Shown here: positions 54,447 to 63,568 of the stretch, one piece after another | Layout of the letters: each line of letters begins with the position of its first letter | Position numbering within the stretch: position 1 is the first letter of the stretch | DNA from: a sulfur-oxidizing endosymbiont of Gigantopelta aegis | GTDB lineage: Bacteria > Pseudomonadota > Gammaproteobacteria > GRL18 | Assembly: GCF_016097415.1 (NCBI RefSeq) | Contig: NZ_JAEHGE010000001.1 | Location: forward strand, 3,352,857-3,416,856 | Length of the DNA: 64,000 nt | Reading direction: 5' to 3' | Translations under genes and position numbers: made by a program | The notes under the pieces: model-generated | The model's input: only the letters and a program-made list of their open reading frames with translations | What the model was told of the DNA's origin: nothing | Databases searched by the model: none

Positions 54447-54928
54447 TGTCATTGCTACAGTTTTTTTCACCCGCGATTCGTCTGCGTTTTTATCCGCCTT
54501 TTTGGCTGATGCGGATTAGGGTTTTACAGATGGATCCACTGTGGCGAATAGTGCATATCCGTTTGCCTTTAACCTGGTTGTCAAAGAATCCGGGTGGCGC
54601 CATGTTTGGTGGCTTTCAGGCCTCATTAGCTGATCCGATTGCTGTACTGGCTTGTTTGAAATTATTTCCCGGCTGTGAAGTCTGGACGCGCAATTTACAA
54701 GTCAATTTTATTCGTGAAGGACGTACTGATCTGGTTTTGCGCTTTGAAATCTCCGATCAACAAATTACTGAGATCTCTCAGGCAATGGCGCAAAGAGGGC
54801 GAGCCAATCCTGTTTTTGAATATGGATTTTACGATATGGAGGAGCAGCTTTGTACCGTTATTACTTGCCGTGTCGCTATAAGACCCTCAGGATATATTCC
54901 TCGGACTAGGACAATTAAATCTGCATAG
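54446..54928 (+). CDS. DUF4442-type hotdog-fold protein (PaaI-like thioesterase family)
   Basis: This 160-residue protein has a hotdog core: a hydrophobic N-terminal helix FYPPFWLMRIRVLQMDP, then KNPGGAMFGGFQASLADPIAVLACLKLF as the central hotdog helix, and VWTRNLQVNFIREGRTDLVLRF. DUF4442 proteins are related to acyl-CoA thioesterases, but no substrate is known for this branch. An in-frame TTG 3 bases upstream is less likely as start. Confidence 0.83.
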   Translation: MSLLQFFSPAIRLRFYPPFWLMRIRVLQMDPLWRIVHIRLPLTWLSKNPGGAMFGGFQASLADPIAVLACLKLFPGCEVWTRNLQVNFIREGRTDLVLRFEISDQQITEISQAMAQRGRANPVFEYGFYDMEEQLCTVITCRVAIRPSGYIPRTRTIKSA

Positions 54929-54984
54929 GCTATACTTTAAACCCTTGAGGGTGTCGATAAACTTTTTCAATTAGGAATGAAAAA

Positions 54985-55347
54985 ATGAGTAATAAACCAG
55001 TAATTTCAAATGATCCAATGTATCAACTGCTCAGAGAAGGAAAGGTTAAAGAATTTAATATTAAAAAGCAGGCGGGTGAATATTGTAATTTAAAGGCATG
55101 TGATTTCCGTTCGATTGATTTACGTGGAATTGATGCTGTGGGTTTAGATTTCAGAGGCTGCTATTTTAGAATGTCTGATCTGAGAGGGGTGGACTTTAGA
55201 GGCTCGTTATTGGATGGTTGTAGTATCAATGGTGCCAAAATCTCAGGGACTTATTTTCCGCTGGAAATAACGGCACAAGAAGTACTCCTATCCTTTGAGC
55301 ATGGTACACGCTTGCGCGTACCACGCGTAAAAAAAGAAGCAGAGTAG
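54985..55347 (+). CDS. Pentapeptide-repeat protein
   Basis: The middle of this 120-residue protein (about 35-90) is a run of pentapeptide repeats of the A(D/N)LXX type: CDFRSIDLRGIDAVGLDFRG and CYFRMSDLRGVDFRGSLLDG. These form a short right-handed quadrilateral beta-helix. An N-terminal KVKEFNIKKQAGEYCNL and a C-terminal FPLEITAQEVLLSFEHGTRLR flank it. Function is unknown. It appears monocistronic. Confidence 0.88.
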   Translation: MSNKPVISNDPMYQLLREGKVKEFNIKKQAGEYCNLKACDFRSIDLRGIDAVGLDFRGCYFRMSDLRGVDFRGSLLDGCSINGAKISGTYFPLEITAQEVLLSFEHGTRLRVPRVKKEAE

Positions 55348-55392
55348 TTCCTCGGACTTAGCCTGCTGCTACACTATTTGCTTACACTATTG

Positions 55393-55728
55393 CTACATGG
55401 CAATACGTTGTTGAGCTTGGGCGGGTGTTGCATATTGTTGTATGCTGTTGACAATGTTGTGATCCTCTTTGTTTCTGAATATCACTCCAATGCCCTTGTT
55501 GTTGTTGTGAACTATCTTTGCTTTGATATTGATAGGTACTTTTGATAGTTCTGGTAGGGTGAGTGTTAATTCAATTTTAGAGTTATTACAGAGTGACATG
55601 GCGGCGGTTTCGATAAACATGCCGTTATGACTGATATTCACTGCCTTGCCGCGTATTAGACCGAATGCGGGATAGCTGATGACTAAATCTACCGATGATG
55701 GTTTTCTGACATTCCAACGTTTGTTCAT
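55393..55728 (-). CDS. PilZ-domain protein
   Basis: PilZ domains bind cyclic-di-GMP. The 111-residue protein has RWNVR as the RxxxR motif and NISHNGMFIET as the (D/N)xSxxG motif, both needed for c-di-GMP. It ends soon after the domain (STPAQ-like tail), so it is a stand-alone adaptor. The partner is unknown. An IS66-A copy lies 118 bases upstream of its start and may have affected its promoter. Confidence 0.9.
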   Translation of the reverse strand: MNKRWNVRKPSSVDLVISYPAFGLIRGKAVNISHNGMFIETAAMSLCNNSKIELTLTLPELSKVPINIKAKIVHNNNKGIGVIFRNKEDHNIVNSIQQYATPAQAQQRIAM

Positions 55729-55854
55729 GAAAATCCCCCCTCTTTGCTTTAGTGTTACTTTTATTTTTTCTTCTTAATATCCCTGAAATGCATATTGTTT
55801 TTATATTTGAAACGTTAGTTTAGCGAATTAAAAAAATGGATGGAATGTAAGCGC

Positions 55855-57411
55855 TTAACGAACAGCGTTCTTTACCTTTTCCAATTCTGATTTTTTAAAA
55901 TTCCAGGGAAGCAATGCTTCCAGCTTTTCAACCGTATCCGCATAAGGTAATTGGGTTAATACATAGACCATATACGTATATGGCTCAATATCATTGGCCT
56001 TAGCGGTTTCAATAAAACTATAATGAACTGCACTGGCATGTGCACCCTTTGGCGTATCTGAAAATAACCAGGCCTTTCTACCCACGCAGAATGGACGGAT
56101 AGCATTTTCTGCCAGCACATTACTGATATTCAACCGACCATCTTCACAATAAACAGTCAGCTTAGGCCATTGATTATTAATATAGGTGAGTGCTTTTCCT
56201 GTCAAGCTGTCGTTCGGCACTTTGCCCAGGGTGTTATCGACCCATGTTCTTATTTTCTCAAGAAGCGGCAGGCTCTGTTTCTGACGAACCTTAAATTTTT
56301 CATTAACACTGGCTTCTTTTATCTCACGCTCAATTAAATACAGCTTATTGATATGGGCCAGTGCCACATCGGCTTTGTAGGCTTTTGATTGCTCTTTTTC
56401 TTTGGTTGTGCCGTCTGAGAATCTTTGAATTTACGGCGAGTGTGATCCCAGCAGCCGACCGATGTGGCATTATTTTGTGCACACACGGCATTGTAACCGG
56501 CATAGCCATCGGTTTGCAGATAGCCGCTAAAGCCATCAAGCAGGCGCAGTGGTACTTCCTTCTTACGAGAAGGATCGTATTCAAACAGCACACTGGGTTG
56601 TCAGGTGGCCCGCCACGACTGACCCACATGTATTTGTTCGAATGAGCACTGAGTCCCGGCTCTTTTAATACTTTGAGCACCGTTTCATCCATTTGGATGA
56701 TGTCACCCGACAGTTGATGTTCTCGCATGAGGTTGATGAGCGGCTGGAACTGATGAGCCAGTTTAATAGCCCAATTGGCCATGGTGGCTCGGGTTATATC
56801 GCCGCCATAGCGTGATAATATGCCTTCCATTCGATACAGAGGCAAACCATCGGCATATTTTGAGATAATGATGTGTGCCATCAGGTGAATACTGCCCATT
56901 GATTTAGGTAATGGATGTTTTGGCATGACCGCAGCTTTCATTGAACGACTGTCTGTGTCATTGGTGCCTGCAAAGACGGCTTTTTCCTGGAAGTATTCCA
57001 GTATTTGGACTTTAGCTGGAATGATATCCAGCTCTTCTCTGACTTTAGTGTAAAAACCTCAATGGCACCGGCTTTTTCTTCATCTGTCAGATCGATGAAG
57101 ACAGGGACTCTTGGAATAGTCTTTGAGAAAGGCTTCCTGCCTGTTTTTCTTTCTTCTTAGGCGAAGTGGTTTTAGGTTCAGGAGCCCCTCATCGTCAGCC
57201 GCCTGCTCAGCTTCATCAAATAAGCGTTCCTGACCATCACTTTTTTCACTGCTGGGTGCAAAGCGTTTACTACGAGCCAGACAAAGGGCTTCTTCCAGTA
57301 TTTTTATACGGTGGTTTTTCTGTTCAATGACACTCAACAATTCATTCTTGTCCGCGTGTGAAAAAGCGGAAAATATAGAGTCGTTTTTGTGGATTCAGCC
57401 TTGTTTTGCAT
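55855..57411 (-). pseudogene. IS66-A copy 2 tnpC transposase, multiple frameshifts
   Basis: From ATG 57411 the frame is lost at several single-base indels when compared with copy 1. There is one A fewer near 57387, one C fewer near 57184, the shared TTTTTAC shift near 57055, one G fewer near 56602 and one A fewer near 56375. The end, KVKNAVR with TAA at 55855-55857, lies in the element terminus. Domains are as in copy 1, including the IIQMDETVLKVL catalytic segment. Confidence 0.88.
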
Positions 57412-57445
57412 GGCTTTATTATAACAAAAAATAGACTAAAAGTAC

Positions 57446-57810
57446 TTAAAATACAGACTCATAATGCAATTTCTTATGCGGTTTCATGACACTGATATCA
57501 TAGCCGTCTAATAGCCAGTTGATTTGTTGTCCGGTGATATTCATCAGGTCATCTTCACCCTTTGGCCATTGAACTTTTCTTCTGAGAGACTTTTGTAATA
57601 GAGTACAAAACCGGTATTATCCCAGAAGAGGCATTTAATTTTATTACGCTGACGATTGGTAAAGGCATACAGATGGCCTGCAAAAGGATTATGACCTAAT
57701 TCACATTCAACAATGGCACTGAGGCCAATAAAACTTTTACGAAAATCAACAGGCTTCAGATAGAGATACACCTGTGGCAGGCTGAGTGATGGACGTATGG
57801 CTGACTTCAT
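57446..57810 (-). pseudogene. IS66-A copy 2 tnpB, one-base deletion
   Basis: It is identical to the intact tnpB at 5874-6239 up to YYKSLSEEKF. One A is then missing, so the tail reads NGQRVKMT and stops early. Its length of 365 against 366 bases shows a single deletion. Confidence 0.88.
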
Positions 57811-58136
57811 TGGAACAGTCCTGCTAATTGTTTTACCAGCTGTACATTATCGGCAGTCACTCCTTCAATGCGTAGCTGATTGGGTAATTCTACAATTAAT
57901 GCTGAGGTGCGGGCTGAATAGTGTTTCGGGGAGGATAGTTGAATAAAACCATTCCCCTTTGTCATCGCACTGGTTTGCGTTGTTGCACCCAGCAACTTAC
58001 GCTTGTAATAGCCAAAACGTTTGATGGATAGCCCATGTTCCTGACAATAGGATGCCTGGCTGATACTGTTTTCATTCCATTGATTAACGTGGTCTTGCCA
58101 AAATTGTTTTGAGTTGGCTTGGGTTTCTGGTTTCAT
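57807..58136 (-). CDS. IS66-A copy 2 tnpA accessory protein
   Basis: This intact 109-residue TnpA differs from the copy at 5548-5877 by one residue (LSIKRF in place of LPIKRF). It overlaps tnpB by ATGA. It is probably expressed but without a functional TnpB or TnpC in this copy. Confidence 0.87.
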   Translation of the reverse strand: MKPETQANSKQFWQDHVNQWNENSISQASYCQEHGLSIKRFGYYKRKLLGATTQTSAMTKGNGFIQLSSPKHYSARTSALIVELPNQLRIEGVTADNVQLVKQLAGLFQ

Positions 58137-58220
58137 TGATATGTCTCATAATTAATCGATGGATTGATTATGAGGCAGGGGAGATATTTTTTGAATAACG
58201 CTAGATGGTTAAGCGCTTAC

Positions 58221-58561
58221 GATGGAATTGGGATTTTCTTAGAATTTAAGGGGTAAACCCTTGAATATTTATTATCTATTAATAAATACAATGAGATAAA
58301 TGTTGTTCTTAATTTAAAATGTCGGATTTTAAATTATGTGAACTGCATCACAAAATTACAAATATAATGGAATAGTAATACAGTGCTTGAAAAACTGTTT
58401 TTAGTGGAAATGAAGGGGAATTAATTGATGAGTAAAACCTGTTTTTTGCCAGTTTTTAAAAGCCAAAACGAAATGGAATGGGTCAAATATGAATCCATTT
58501 CATTTTGATTGTGAGACATTTGAGATTAGACAATGGTAAATTTTATTGCCGCTTTGAAGGC
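58221..58561. promoter_or_regulatory. 341-bp gap: IS flank and candidate terminator
   Basis: It starts with the right target duplication of IS66-A. The only structure seen is the hairpin at 58464-58507. A 26-codon frame at 58428-58508 overlaps that hairpin and is not supported. Confidence 0.45.
58464..58507 (-). terminator. Candidate terminator downstream of the response-regulator gene
   Basis: A 14-bp stem, CAAAACGAAATGGA paired with TCCATTTCATTTTG, encloses a 16-base loop and lies 55 bases after the regulator stop on its strand. A weak T-run (GGCTTTTAAAA) follows. Confidence 0.5.
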
Positions 58562-59179
58562 TTACAAAATGTTGTTTGCGCTCGCTTGAATAGTCGTTTT
58601 GACCAGTTGTGCAACGGAGCTGGCTTCCATTTTTTCCATCATTCGGGCACGGTGAACTTCCACTGTTTTAATGCTGACATTGAGTTCGTGAGCTATGACT
58701 TTGTTAGGCTTGCCTTCGGTGACTCGCATCATCACTTCATGCTCTCTAGGTGTTAGAGAAGAGATGCGTTTATCAATGGATTCGTTTTGAATGAGTGATT
58801 CCATTGCTTCGCTATTATTTTTCAGGCCTCGTTGAACAGCATCAAGAAGTAACTGATCATTAAAAGGTTTTTCAATAAAATCAAAGGCTCCGCGCTTTAA
58901 GGCACGGACTGCCATCGGTACATCACCATGACCGGTAATGAATATTAGCGGTAATGACATAGCTCTGTTTTTCATTTCTTCCTGGGCTTCTAAGCCGCTC
59001 ATTCCGGGCATGCGTACATCCATGACAATACAGCCGGGCTCATTATTATAGTTTTCCAGAAACTCATCTGCACAGGTAAATGTGGTGACTTTCAGGCCAA
59101 TAGATTCGATCAACCAAGCAGTTGATTGTCGGACAGCTTCATCATCATCTACGATAAAAACGATGGCATCATTGCTCAT
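58562..59179 (-). CDS. FixJ/NarL-type response regulator, TtrR-like
   Basis: The 205-residue protein has an N-terminal receiver domain with the acidic pair in VFIVDDDEAV, the phospho-accepting Asp in GCIVMDVRMPGMSGLEA, and the late Lys in FDFIEKPFND. A C-terminal LuxR-type helix-turn-helix reads SLTPREHEVMMRVTEGKPNKVIAHELNVSIKTVEVHRARMM. This FixJ/TtrR layout pairs with the sensor kinase genes directly upstream, which it overlaps by 11 bases. The target genes are not visible in the window. Confidence 0.92.
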   Translation of the reverse strand: MSNDAIVFIVDDDEAVRQSTAWLIESIGLKVTTFTCADEFLENYNNEPGCIVMDVRMPGMSGLEAQEEMKNRAMSLPLIFITGHGDVPMAVRALKRGAFDFIEKPFNDQLLLDAVQRGLKNNSEAMESLIQNESIDKRISSLTPREHEVMMRVTEGKPNKVIAHELNVSIKTVEVHRARMMEKMEASSVAQLVKTTIQASANNIL

Positions 59180-60235
59180 TAATATTACTTCCTAGTTGTT
59201 CTTCCTGAATAGGCAATGTTAAACAAAATCGCGCGCCCTGTTCGGTATTATTTTCAGCATAGAGTTTGCCATCATGTGCTTCGATGATGGAACTGCTGAT
59301 AGATAAACCCATTCCCATGCCGCTAGTTTTAGTGGTAAAAAACGGATTGAAAATCCGCTTGAGCTTATCTTCACTGATTCCGTGACCACTGTCAATAACG
59401 CACAATTCGATAAATTTGTGATCCGAAAGTCGAGTGGAAACAATTATGCTGGGTTTTTCAATATTGGCCATCGATTCGATACCATTTTTGAGTAAATTGA
59501 TCAGGACTTGTTCTATTTGAATAATATCCGCAAGGACCGGTGGTAGGTCTTCGGTGAGATCTAAAATGAGTTCAACCTGCTTGTTTTTTAGTTGAGTCTC
59601 TAAAAATCCAGTCACCTCATTGACGATTTGGTTGATTTCACTATAGGTTTTATGGGATTCGCCTTTTCTGACAAAACTACGCAGGCGGCGAATGATCCCC
59701 CCGGCTCTATCTGCTTGTTGTGCGGTGAGTTTAAGGGCATTCACAATGGCATCCAAATCAGTATTGCCCATATTGATTCGACGGATACAGCCCTGAACAT
59801 AGGTATTGATTGCTGAGAGGGGTTGGTTCAGTTCATGGGCTAAGCCCGATGCCATTTCCCCCATGGTGCTTAGACGTGCTACGTGGGCTAATTCGGCCTG
59901 GTGAGTCAATGCTTGTTCCTGAGCATGCTGACGTTCTTTAATTTCCTGTAGCAAGGACTCTTTGGAGCTGGTAAGGCGATTATTCAAATCTCTTGACGAT
60001 CTTAGGTATAAAATTAATATGATGACTAGAAAACAGATAATAATGAAGCTGATCCAATATTGCATTTTGCGTGAGGTGTCATTATTTTCGCTGAAGTTGC
60101 TATTACTGGATTTTTTTTCAAGAGAAAATAGCGCATTGAGGGAATGATAATTTTGCGCAATATCCCAATAATATTGTGATTGTTGCGCTGTTGATTGAGT
60201 AAGAGTGAAACTACTTCTCTGGCTGTTTGATTATC
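59169..60235 (-). pseudogene. TtrS-like sensor kinase, C-terminal kinase part (frameshifted from sensor part)
   Basis: The region encodes a transmembrane helix (WISFIIICFLVIILILYL), a coiled linker, the H-box with the phospho-His in MASGLAHELNQPLSAINTYVQG, the N-box LINLLKNGIESM, and GHGIS and GMGMGLSISSSII for ATP binding. An ATG at 60065 could start a 298-residue kinase. However, the frame stays open upstream to about 60231 and there encodes SQYYWDIAQNYHSLNALFSLEKK, the expected end of the sensor domain. So the native gene was one protein with the part at 60195-61090. Without it the kinase could act only as an unsensing fragment. Confidence 0.82.
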
Positions 60236-61090
60236 AGTGAACCATGCTTTGGCCAGAGGCCATTCTGGAATGAGTACTGAGCTATGCAAAAAAGGAGCTT
60301 GCCAACCACGGCGTGGATTAATGAGGCGTAATTGCTCTAAGCTTTCGTGGCTAAAGGTGTTTTCAAGTATGCCGGACTTTGCCACAATGGCATCGAAGCT
60401 ACCGGCATAGAGTTGCGCTAAGGCCTGATTAATATTTTCGATGCGTTTAAGTTGTATGTTGGTGTTATTTATCAGGCCATTATTGGCAAGAAATTTTTCC
60501 AGAAACAGCCATGAGAGAGAGGAGTGGTCATTCACTATACCGAGGTTTTTATTTTTTAAATCTTGCAGGCGGGTGATATCTGAATTGTCATTTAAAGTAT
60601 AAACAGACAAGCCTTCGGTAGTGACATATTGGTCACCATATTGCACTGTGCGAGAGAGTAGGCGTAATAGGCCGTATTTTTTTTCCAGCAAAATATAATT
60701 GATGGCATCAGTGATAATAAAATCAAGTTCATCGACATCTAAGGCGCTGCGAATTTGTTTGGCATCTAAAAATCGTGCACTGAAATGGTATTTTGGATGA
60801 TTGTTTAAGCGTTCAAAGGTGTACTGCCAGGGGGTGTTTTTTATTGAATTCTGTGGGGTTTGGCTAAGAATACCGATGCTGATATTGTATTTTTTGTTTA
60901 CTCTTGATTCTTTGACTTGGACTTGAGGCTGCTCTGAAATGATAAAAGGCGTCTGGCTGGGAATATCGCTGATCGCATAAGCCGGGAGGCTAGCGTTAAG
61001 TAACCCGCTACAGAGAAGAAAACTAAAGGACAGCATGAATTGCTTATTGAAGCCTTTGAAGCGCCTGCTGGATGTCACGATTACAGTCAA
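60026..61090 (-). pseudogene. TtrS-like sensor kinase, N-terminal PhnD-type sensor part
   Basis: A signal peptide (QFMLSFSFLLCSGLLNASLPAYA) is followed by a PhnD/SsuA-type periplasmic binding domain of about 270 residues: ISIGILSQTPQNSI, FITDAINYILLEKKYGL, NKNLGIVNDHSSLSWLFLEKFLANNGL, AKSGILENTF. The frame is normal to TAREVVSLLLNQ at about 60195. It then shifts, so the last 58 residues to 60026 are nonsense. One base added near 60197 would join it to the kinase frame. TtrS of the tetrathionate-sensing system has the same sensor-membrane-kinase order; the ligand here is unknown. Confidence 0.8.
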
Positions 61091-61132
61091 AATTGTTCCT
61101 TACCCGCTATGTCTTATGCCTATCCTATTGTC

Positions 61133-61324
61133 TACATAATCCTAAAAAAATCAGTTGAACCTACTGCGACCGCCTTATGCACTGAATCTTAAGGATTTTC
61201 CAGAACATTTTGACTTCACCCGTAGGGTGACTACGAATAAAGCCAAAATAACCTGTAAAACCCTTAATCTTCAGCACCTAAGTCGCTCTCGCTACGATTC
61301 AACTGATTATTTTAGGATAATGTA
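61133..61324. mobile_element. MITE-like element of about 190 bp with 27-bp inverted repeats
   Basis: The left end starts TACATAATCCTAAAA and the right end is the complement of TACATTATCCTAAAA; both continue to CAGTTGAA with only two mismatches in 27. The interior has no usable gene (a 77-codon frame runs out of the element). A TA at each outer edge could be a 2-bp target duplication. The rest of 61091-61433 holds only the cheV terminator. Confidence 0.75.
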
Positions 61325-61393
61325 TTTCTCCATGCCCTGTTTTTTTGGCTTAAGGATAGATAGCGTTAAGATAACGTGTAATGAATGAAAGGT

Positions 61394-61419
61394 AAAGCCC
61401 TGCTTTGGTTGCGGGCTTT
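61394..61419 (-). terminator. Terminator after cheV
   Basis: The stem AAAGCCC/GGGCTTT encloses a 12-base loop, 15 bases after the cheV stop on the minus strand. Confidence 0.7.
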
Positions 61420-61433
61420 GGTTTCTGGGAGTT

Positions 61434-62402
61434 TTAGGTTAATGCCTTTTTGCTATTATGGTTGAGGATTTCGACTAACTTATTGGATAATTCCTTTGGC
61501 TCAAACTTGGCAACATAGGCATCTGCACCGACACCGCGTCCTAATGACATATTGGCATCAGCGGATAAGGAGGAATGCATAATGACGGGGATGCCTGCAA
61601 AGCGTGGGTCATTTTTAATGTGTTTTGTAAGTACATAACCATCCATTTCCGGCATTTCAACATCAGTTAAAATGGCTTGAATATAATCTTTCACGGGTAG
61701 CCCAGTGGTTTCTGCCCGGGTGGCGATATCTTTGAGCTTTGTCCAGGCTTCAGCGCCATTCATTGCACTGACATGAGCGATACCCATGTGGTTTAGAGTG
61801 CGTTCAATTTGTGAGCGTGCTACGGATGAATCGTCGGCAAACATAATGGTATAACCCTGATCTTCCAGTGTGGCTATATCTTCGTAATAGGAGTCTTCCT
61901 GAGCAAAATGGGCGGTTTCAGCTAGGATTTTCTCCACATCCATAATCATGGCAATGCGCCCGTCTTGTAATTCTGTGACGGCAGTGACCAGACCGCCGAG
62001 CTTATCTTGCATCATTTGTGGTGGTACTTTAATGTCATTCCATTGTAAGCGTAAGATGTTTTCCACTGAATGAACCAGAAAACCCTGCATGTGTTTATTG
62101 TATTCTGTGACGATAAGGATCTGTGGTTCTTCGGAGATGTTGAGGTCACAAAATTTAGATAAATTAACCACCGGTACCATCGTGCCACGTAGACTGGTCA
62201 TGCCCTCAACTGAATTGGGCATATCCGGTGCATGGGTAATGTCCGGTACTTGCATGACTTCACGTACTTTAAATACGTTGATACCATAAACTTCCTGGCG
62301 TGCGGTCGAATCATCCTTACCCAAACTGAATAGCAACACTTCGAGCCGGTTGGTACCGGCTAGATTGGTTCGCTCATCAACAGATTGAATAAAATTAGGC
62401 AT
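61434..62402 (-). CDS. cheV: Chemotaxis coupling protein CheV
   Basis: CheV couples receptors to CheA and adapts by receiver phosphorylation. The 322-residue protein has an N-terminal CheW-like domain (about 1-165: LLFSLG, YGINVFKVREVMQVPDITHAPDMPNSVEGMTSLRGTMVPVVNLS). A C-terminal receiver domain (about 185-315) has MFADDSSVARSQIE, the phospho-accepting Asp in AILTDVEMPEMDGYVL, and a Lys in AYVAKFEPKEL. Domain order and length are standard. It is a single gene with its own terminator. No other chemotaxis gene is nearby. Confidence 0.95.
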   Translation of the reverse strand: MPNFIQSVDERTNLAGTNRLEVLLFSLGKDDSTARQEVYGINVFKVREVMQVPDITHAPDMPNSVEGMTSLRGTMVPVVNLSKFCDLNISEEPQILIVTEYNKHMQGFLVHSVENILRLQWNDIKVPPQMMQDKLGGLVTAVTELQDGRIAMIMDVEKILAETAHFAQEDSYYEDIATLEDQGYTIMFADDSSVARSQIERTLNHMGIAHVSAMNGAEAWTKLKDIATRAETTGLPVKDYIQAILTDVEMPEMDGYVLTKHIKNDPRFAGIPVIMHSSLSADANMSLGRGVGADAYVAKFEPKELSNKLVEILNHNSKKALT

Positions 62403-62788
62403 AGTGGCGTTCTCTTTGTGTTGTATACGTTACTTGGTATTAATTTTATAAAAGTTTCTTTACACGAGATATATCGACAGTAAAAAATATAACTTTAATA
62501 GTTAATGCTATATGCAAAAATTATCTAAGTCCGATAGATACCCGTGATACTCTTCTTTCATAACTTATAGTAGTACAGAAGTTTGTATTTTTCCAAGAAT
62601 AAAATGATACGGATGTGAATAGCTTAATTTCTTGTTTAGAAAATAATGGAATGTTTATATACTTGAAAAAAAATAGAAATTTTTCGATTTTTTCATCAAT
62701 AATAGGTAAGATGTAAAAAAATTATTTTTAAACGCTCAATAACATAGTGTAATTTGAGTATGAATTAAGTAGTAAACAGGATATAAAA
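62403..62788. promoter_or_regulatory. 386-bp AT-rich divergent region between cheV and rsd
   Basis: No gene or repeat was recognised. It should hold the promoters of both genes; no single hexamer pair stands out. Confidence 0.4.
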
Positions 62789-63241
62789 ATGGCTGATACA
62801 ATAACACAAGAGCGCCGCGTTCAATCTCGTTCGATCATTGAATCGTTAATTGATTCGCGCACCGATACATTGGCCCAATACAAGGATGTGATGTCCTATA
62901 AGCCTTTTGAGATGAATGACACTTTGAAGGAGGTTCTGGAAGATTTTTGTGAGTCGATGGTTGATTATAGCGCCAAGGCACACTTTAACCTCTATAATTA
63001 TTTGGAAAACAACACCGAGCGCCGTCAGAGTGTCATTAAGATAGCCGATAGTATTTATCCTGAATTAGTTGATAATACCCAGCAAATTTTAGATTTCCAT
63101 GATAAATATAATAGTGATGTGAATACTTTAGATTGTGAAAAATTGGAAGAATATCTTAATTCAGTGGGAGAGATTCTAGCCGATCGGATTAATCTTGAAG
63201 ATGATGTAATCAGCGCGTTGTTATATGTAGATGGTGCTTAA
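62789..63241 (+). CDS. rsd: Rsd/AlgQ family anti-sigma-70 regulator
   Basis: Rsd (AlgQ) binds sigma-70 region 4 and lowers its activity in stationary phase. The 150-residue all-helical protein contains LKEVLEDFCESMVDYSAKAHFNLYNYL, ELVDNTQQILDFHDKYNS and LEEYLNSVGEILADRINLEDDVISAL. These follow the order and spacing of E. coli Rsd (DDFCQSLVDYLSAGHFSIYE, NTQQIMDYYD, LSDIGEALEARFVLED). The N-terminal 35 residues are less conserved. An AGGAT ribosome binding site precedes ATG 62789. Confidence 0.88.
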   Translation: MADTITQERRVQSRSIIESLIDSRTDTLAQYKDVMSYKPFEMNDTLKEVLEDFCESMVDYSAKAHFNLYNYLENNTERRQSVIKIADSIYPELVDNTQQILDFHDKYNSDVNTLDCEKLEEYLNSVGEILADRINLEDDVISALLYVDGA

Positions 63242-63271
63242 ACCCTTTATTAGAAAATAGTCTTGGCATAC

Positions 63272-63422
63272 ATGACACAGATCAAACCTTGTTTACCAAT
63301 CAGATGTAGGATGTGGTGAGGAACGAACCGCATCAAAGACGTACATTTAAAACCATTGATGCGGTTCGTTCCTCACCACATCCTACCAATGTAAAGATAA
63401 ATTAGCTTATTTGAGCTGTCCC
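63272..63422. mobile_element. MITE-like unit with TAGGATG palindrome core, copy at 63.3 kb
   Basis: The core palindrome (63305-63387: TAGGATGTGGTGAGGAACG to CGTTCCTCACCACATCCTA) is the most symmetric copy. The left arm reads GACACAGATCAAACCTTG and the right arm, complemented, GGGACAGCTCAAATAAGC. The latter matches the left arm of the copy at 31492 in reverse orientation. The rest of 63242-63568 shows nothing else. Confidence 0.72.
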
Positions 63423-63568
63423 GAATGCATTATTTTAAGACTCACTTTAAGTCAGACATCTCTTTCCTCAGATGCCATTCAGCATTAAAATCAGATCAAT
63501 TTAATTCCCCTTATTATTCAAAATAAGCGCTTCATGGGGTAAAATAATCCAAGGATATAAGCTTAATT

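Larger units (their letters stand above)
55847..58220 (-). mobile_element. IS66-family element IS66-A, copy 2 (2374 bp)
   Basis: The termini are GTAAGCGCTTAACGAACAGC at 55847 and the complement of GTAAGCGCTTAACCATCTAG at 58220. A perfect 8-bp duplication, GATGGAAT, lies on both sides (55839-55846 and 58221-58228), the size expected for IS66. Genes are tnpA (intact), tnpB and tnpC (both frameshifted). It serves as the reference for the rearranged copy 1. Confidence 0.93.

Noticed and set aside
58428-58508. 26-codon frame after a GGGG-rich site
   Set aside because: It is very short and overlaps a hairpin better explained as the terminator of the response-regulator gene.
61155-61388. 77-residue plus-strand frame
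   Set aside because: It starts inside the left repeat of the MITE-like element and crosses its right end; there is no recognisable domain or ribosome binding site.
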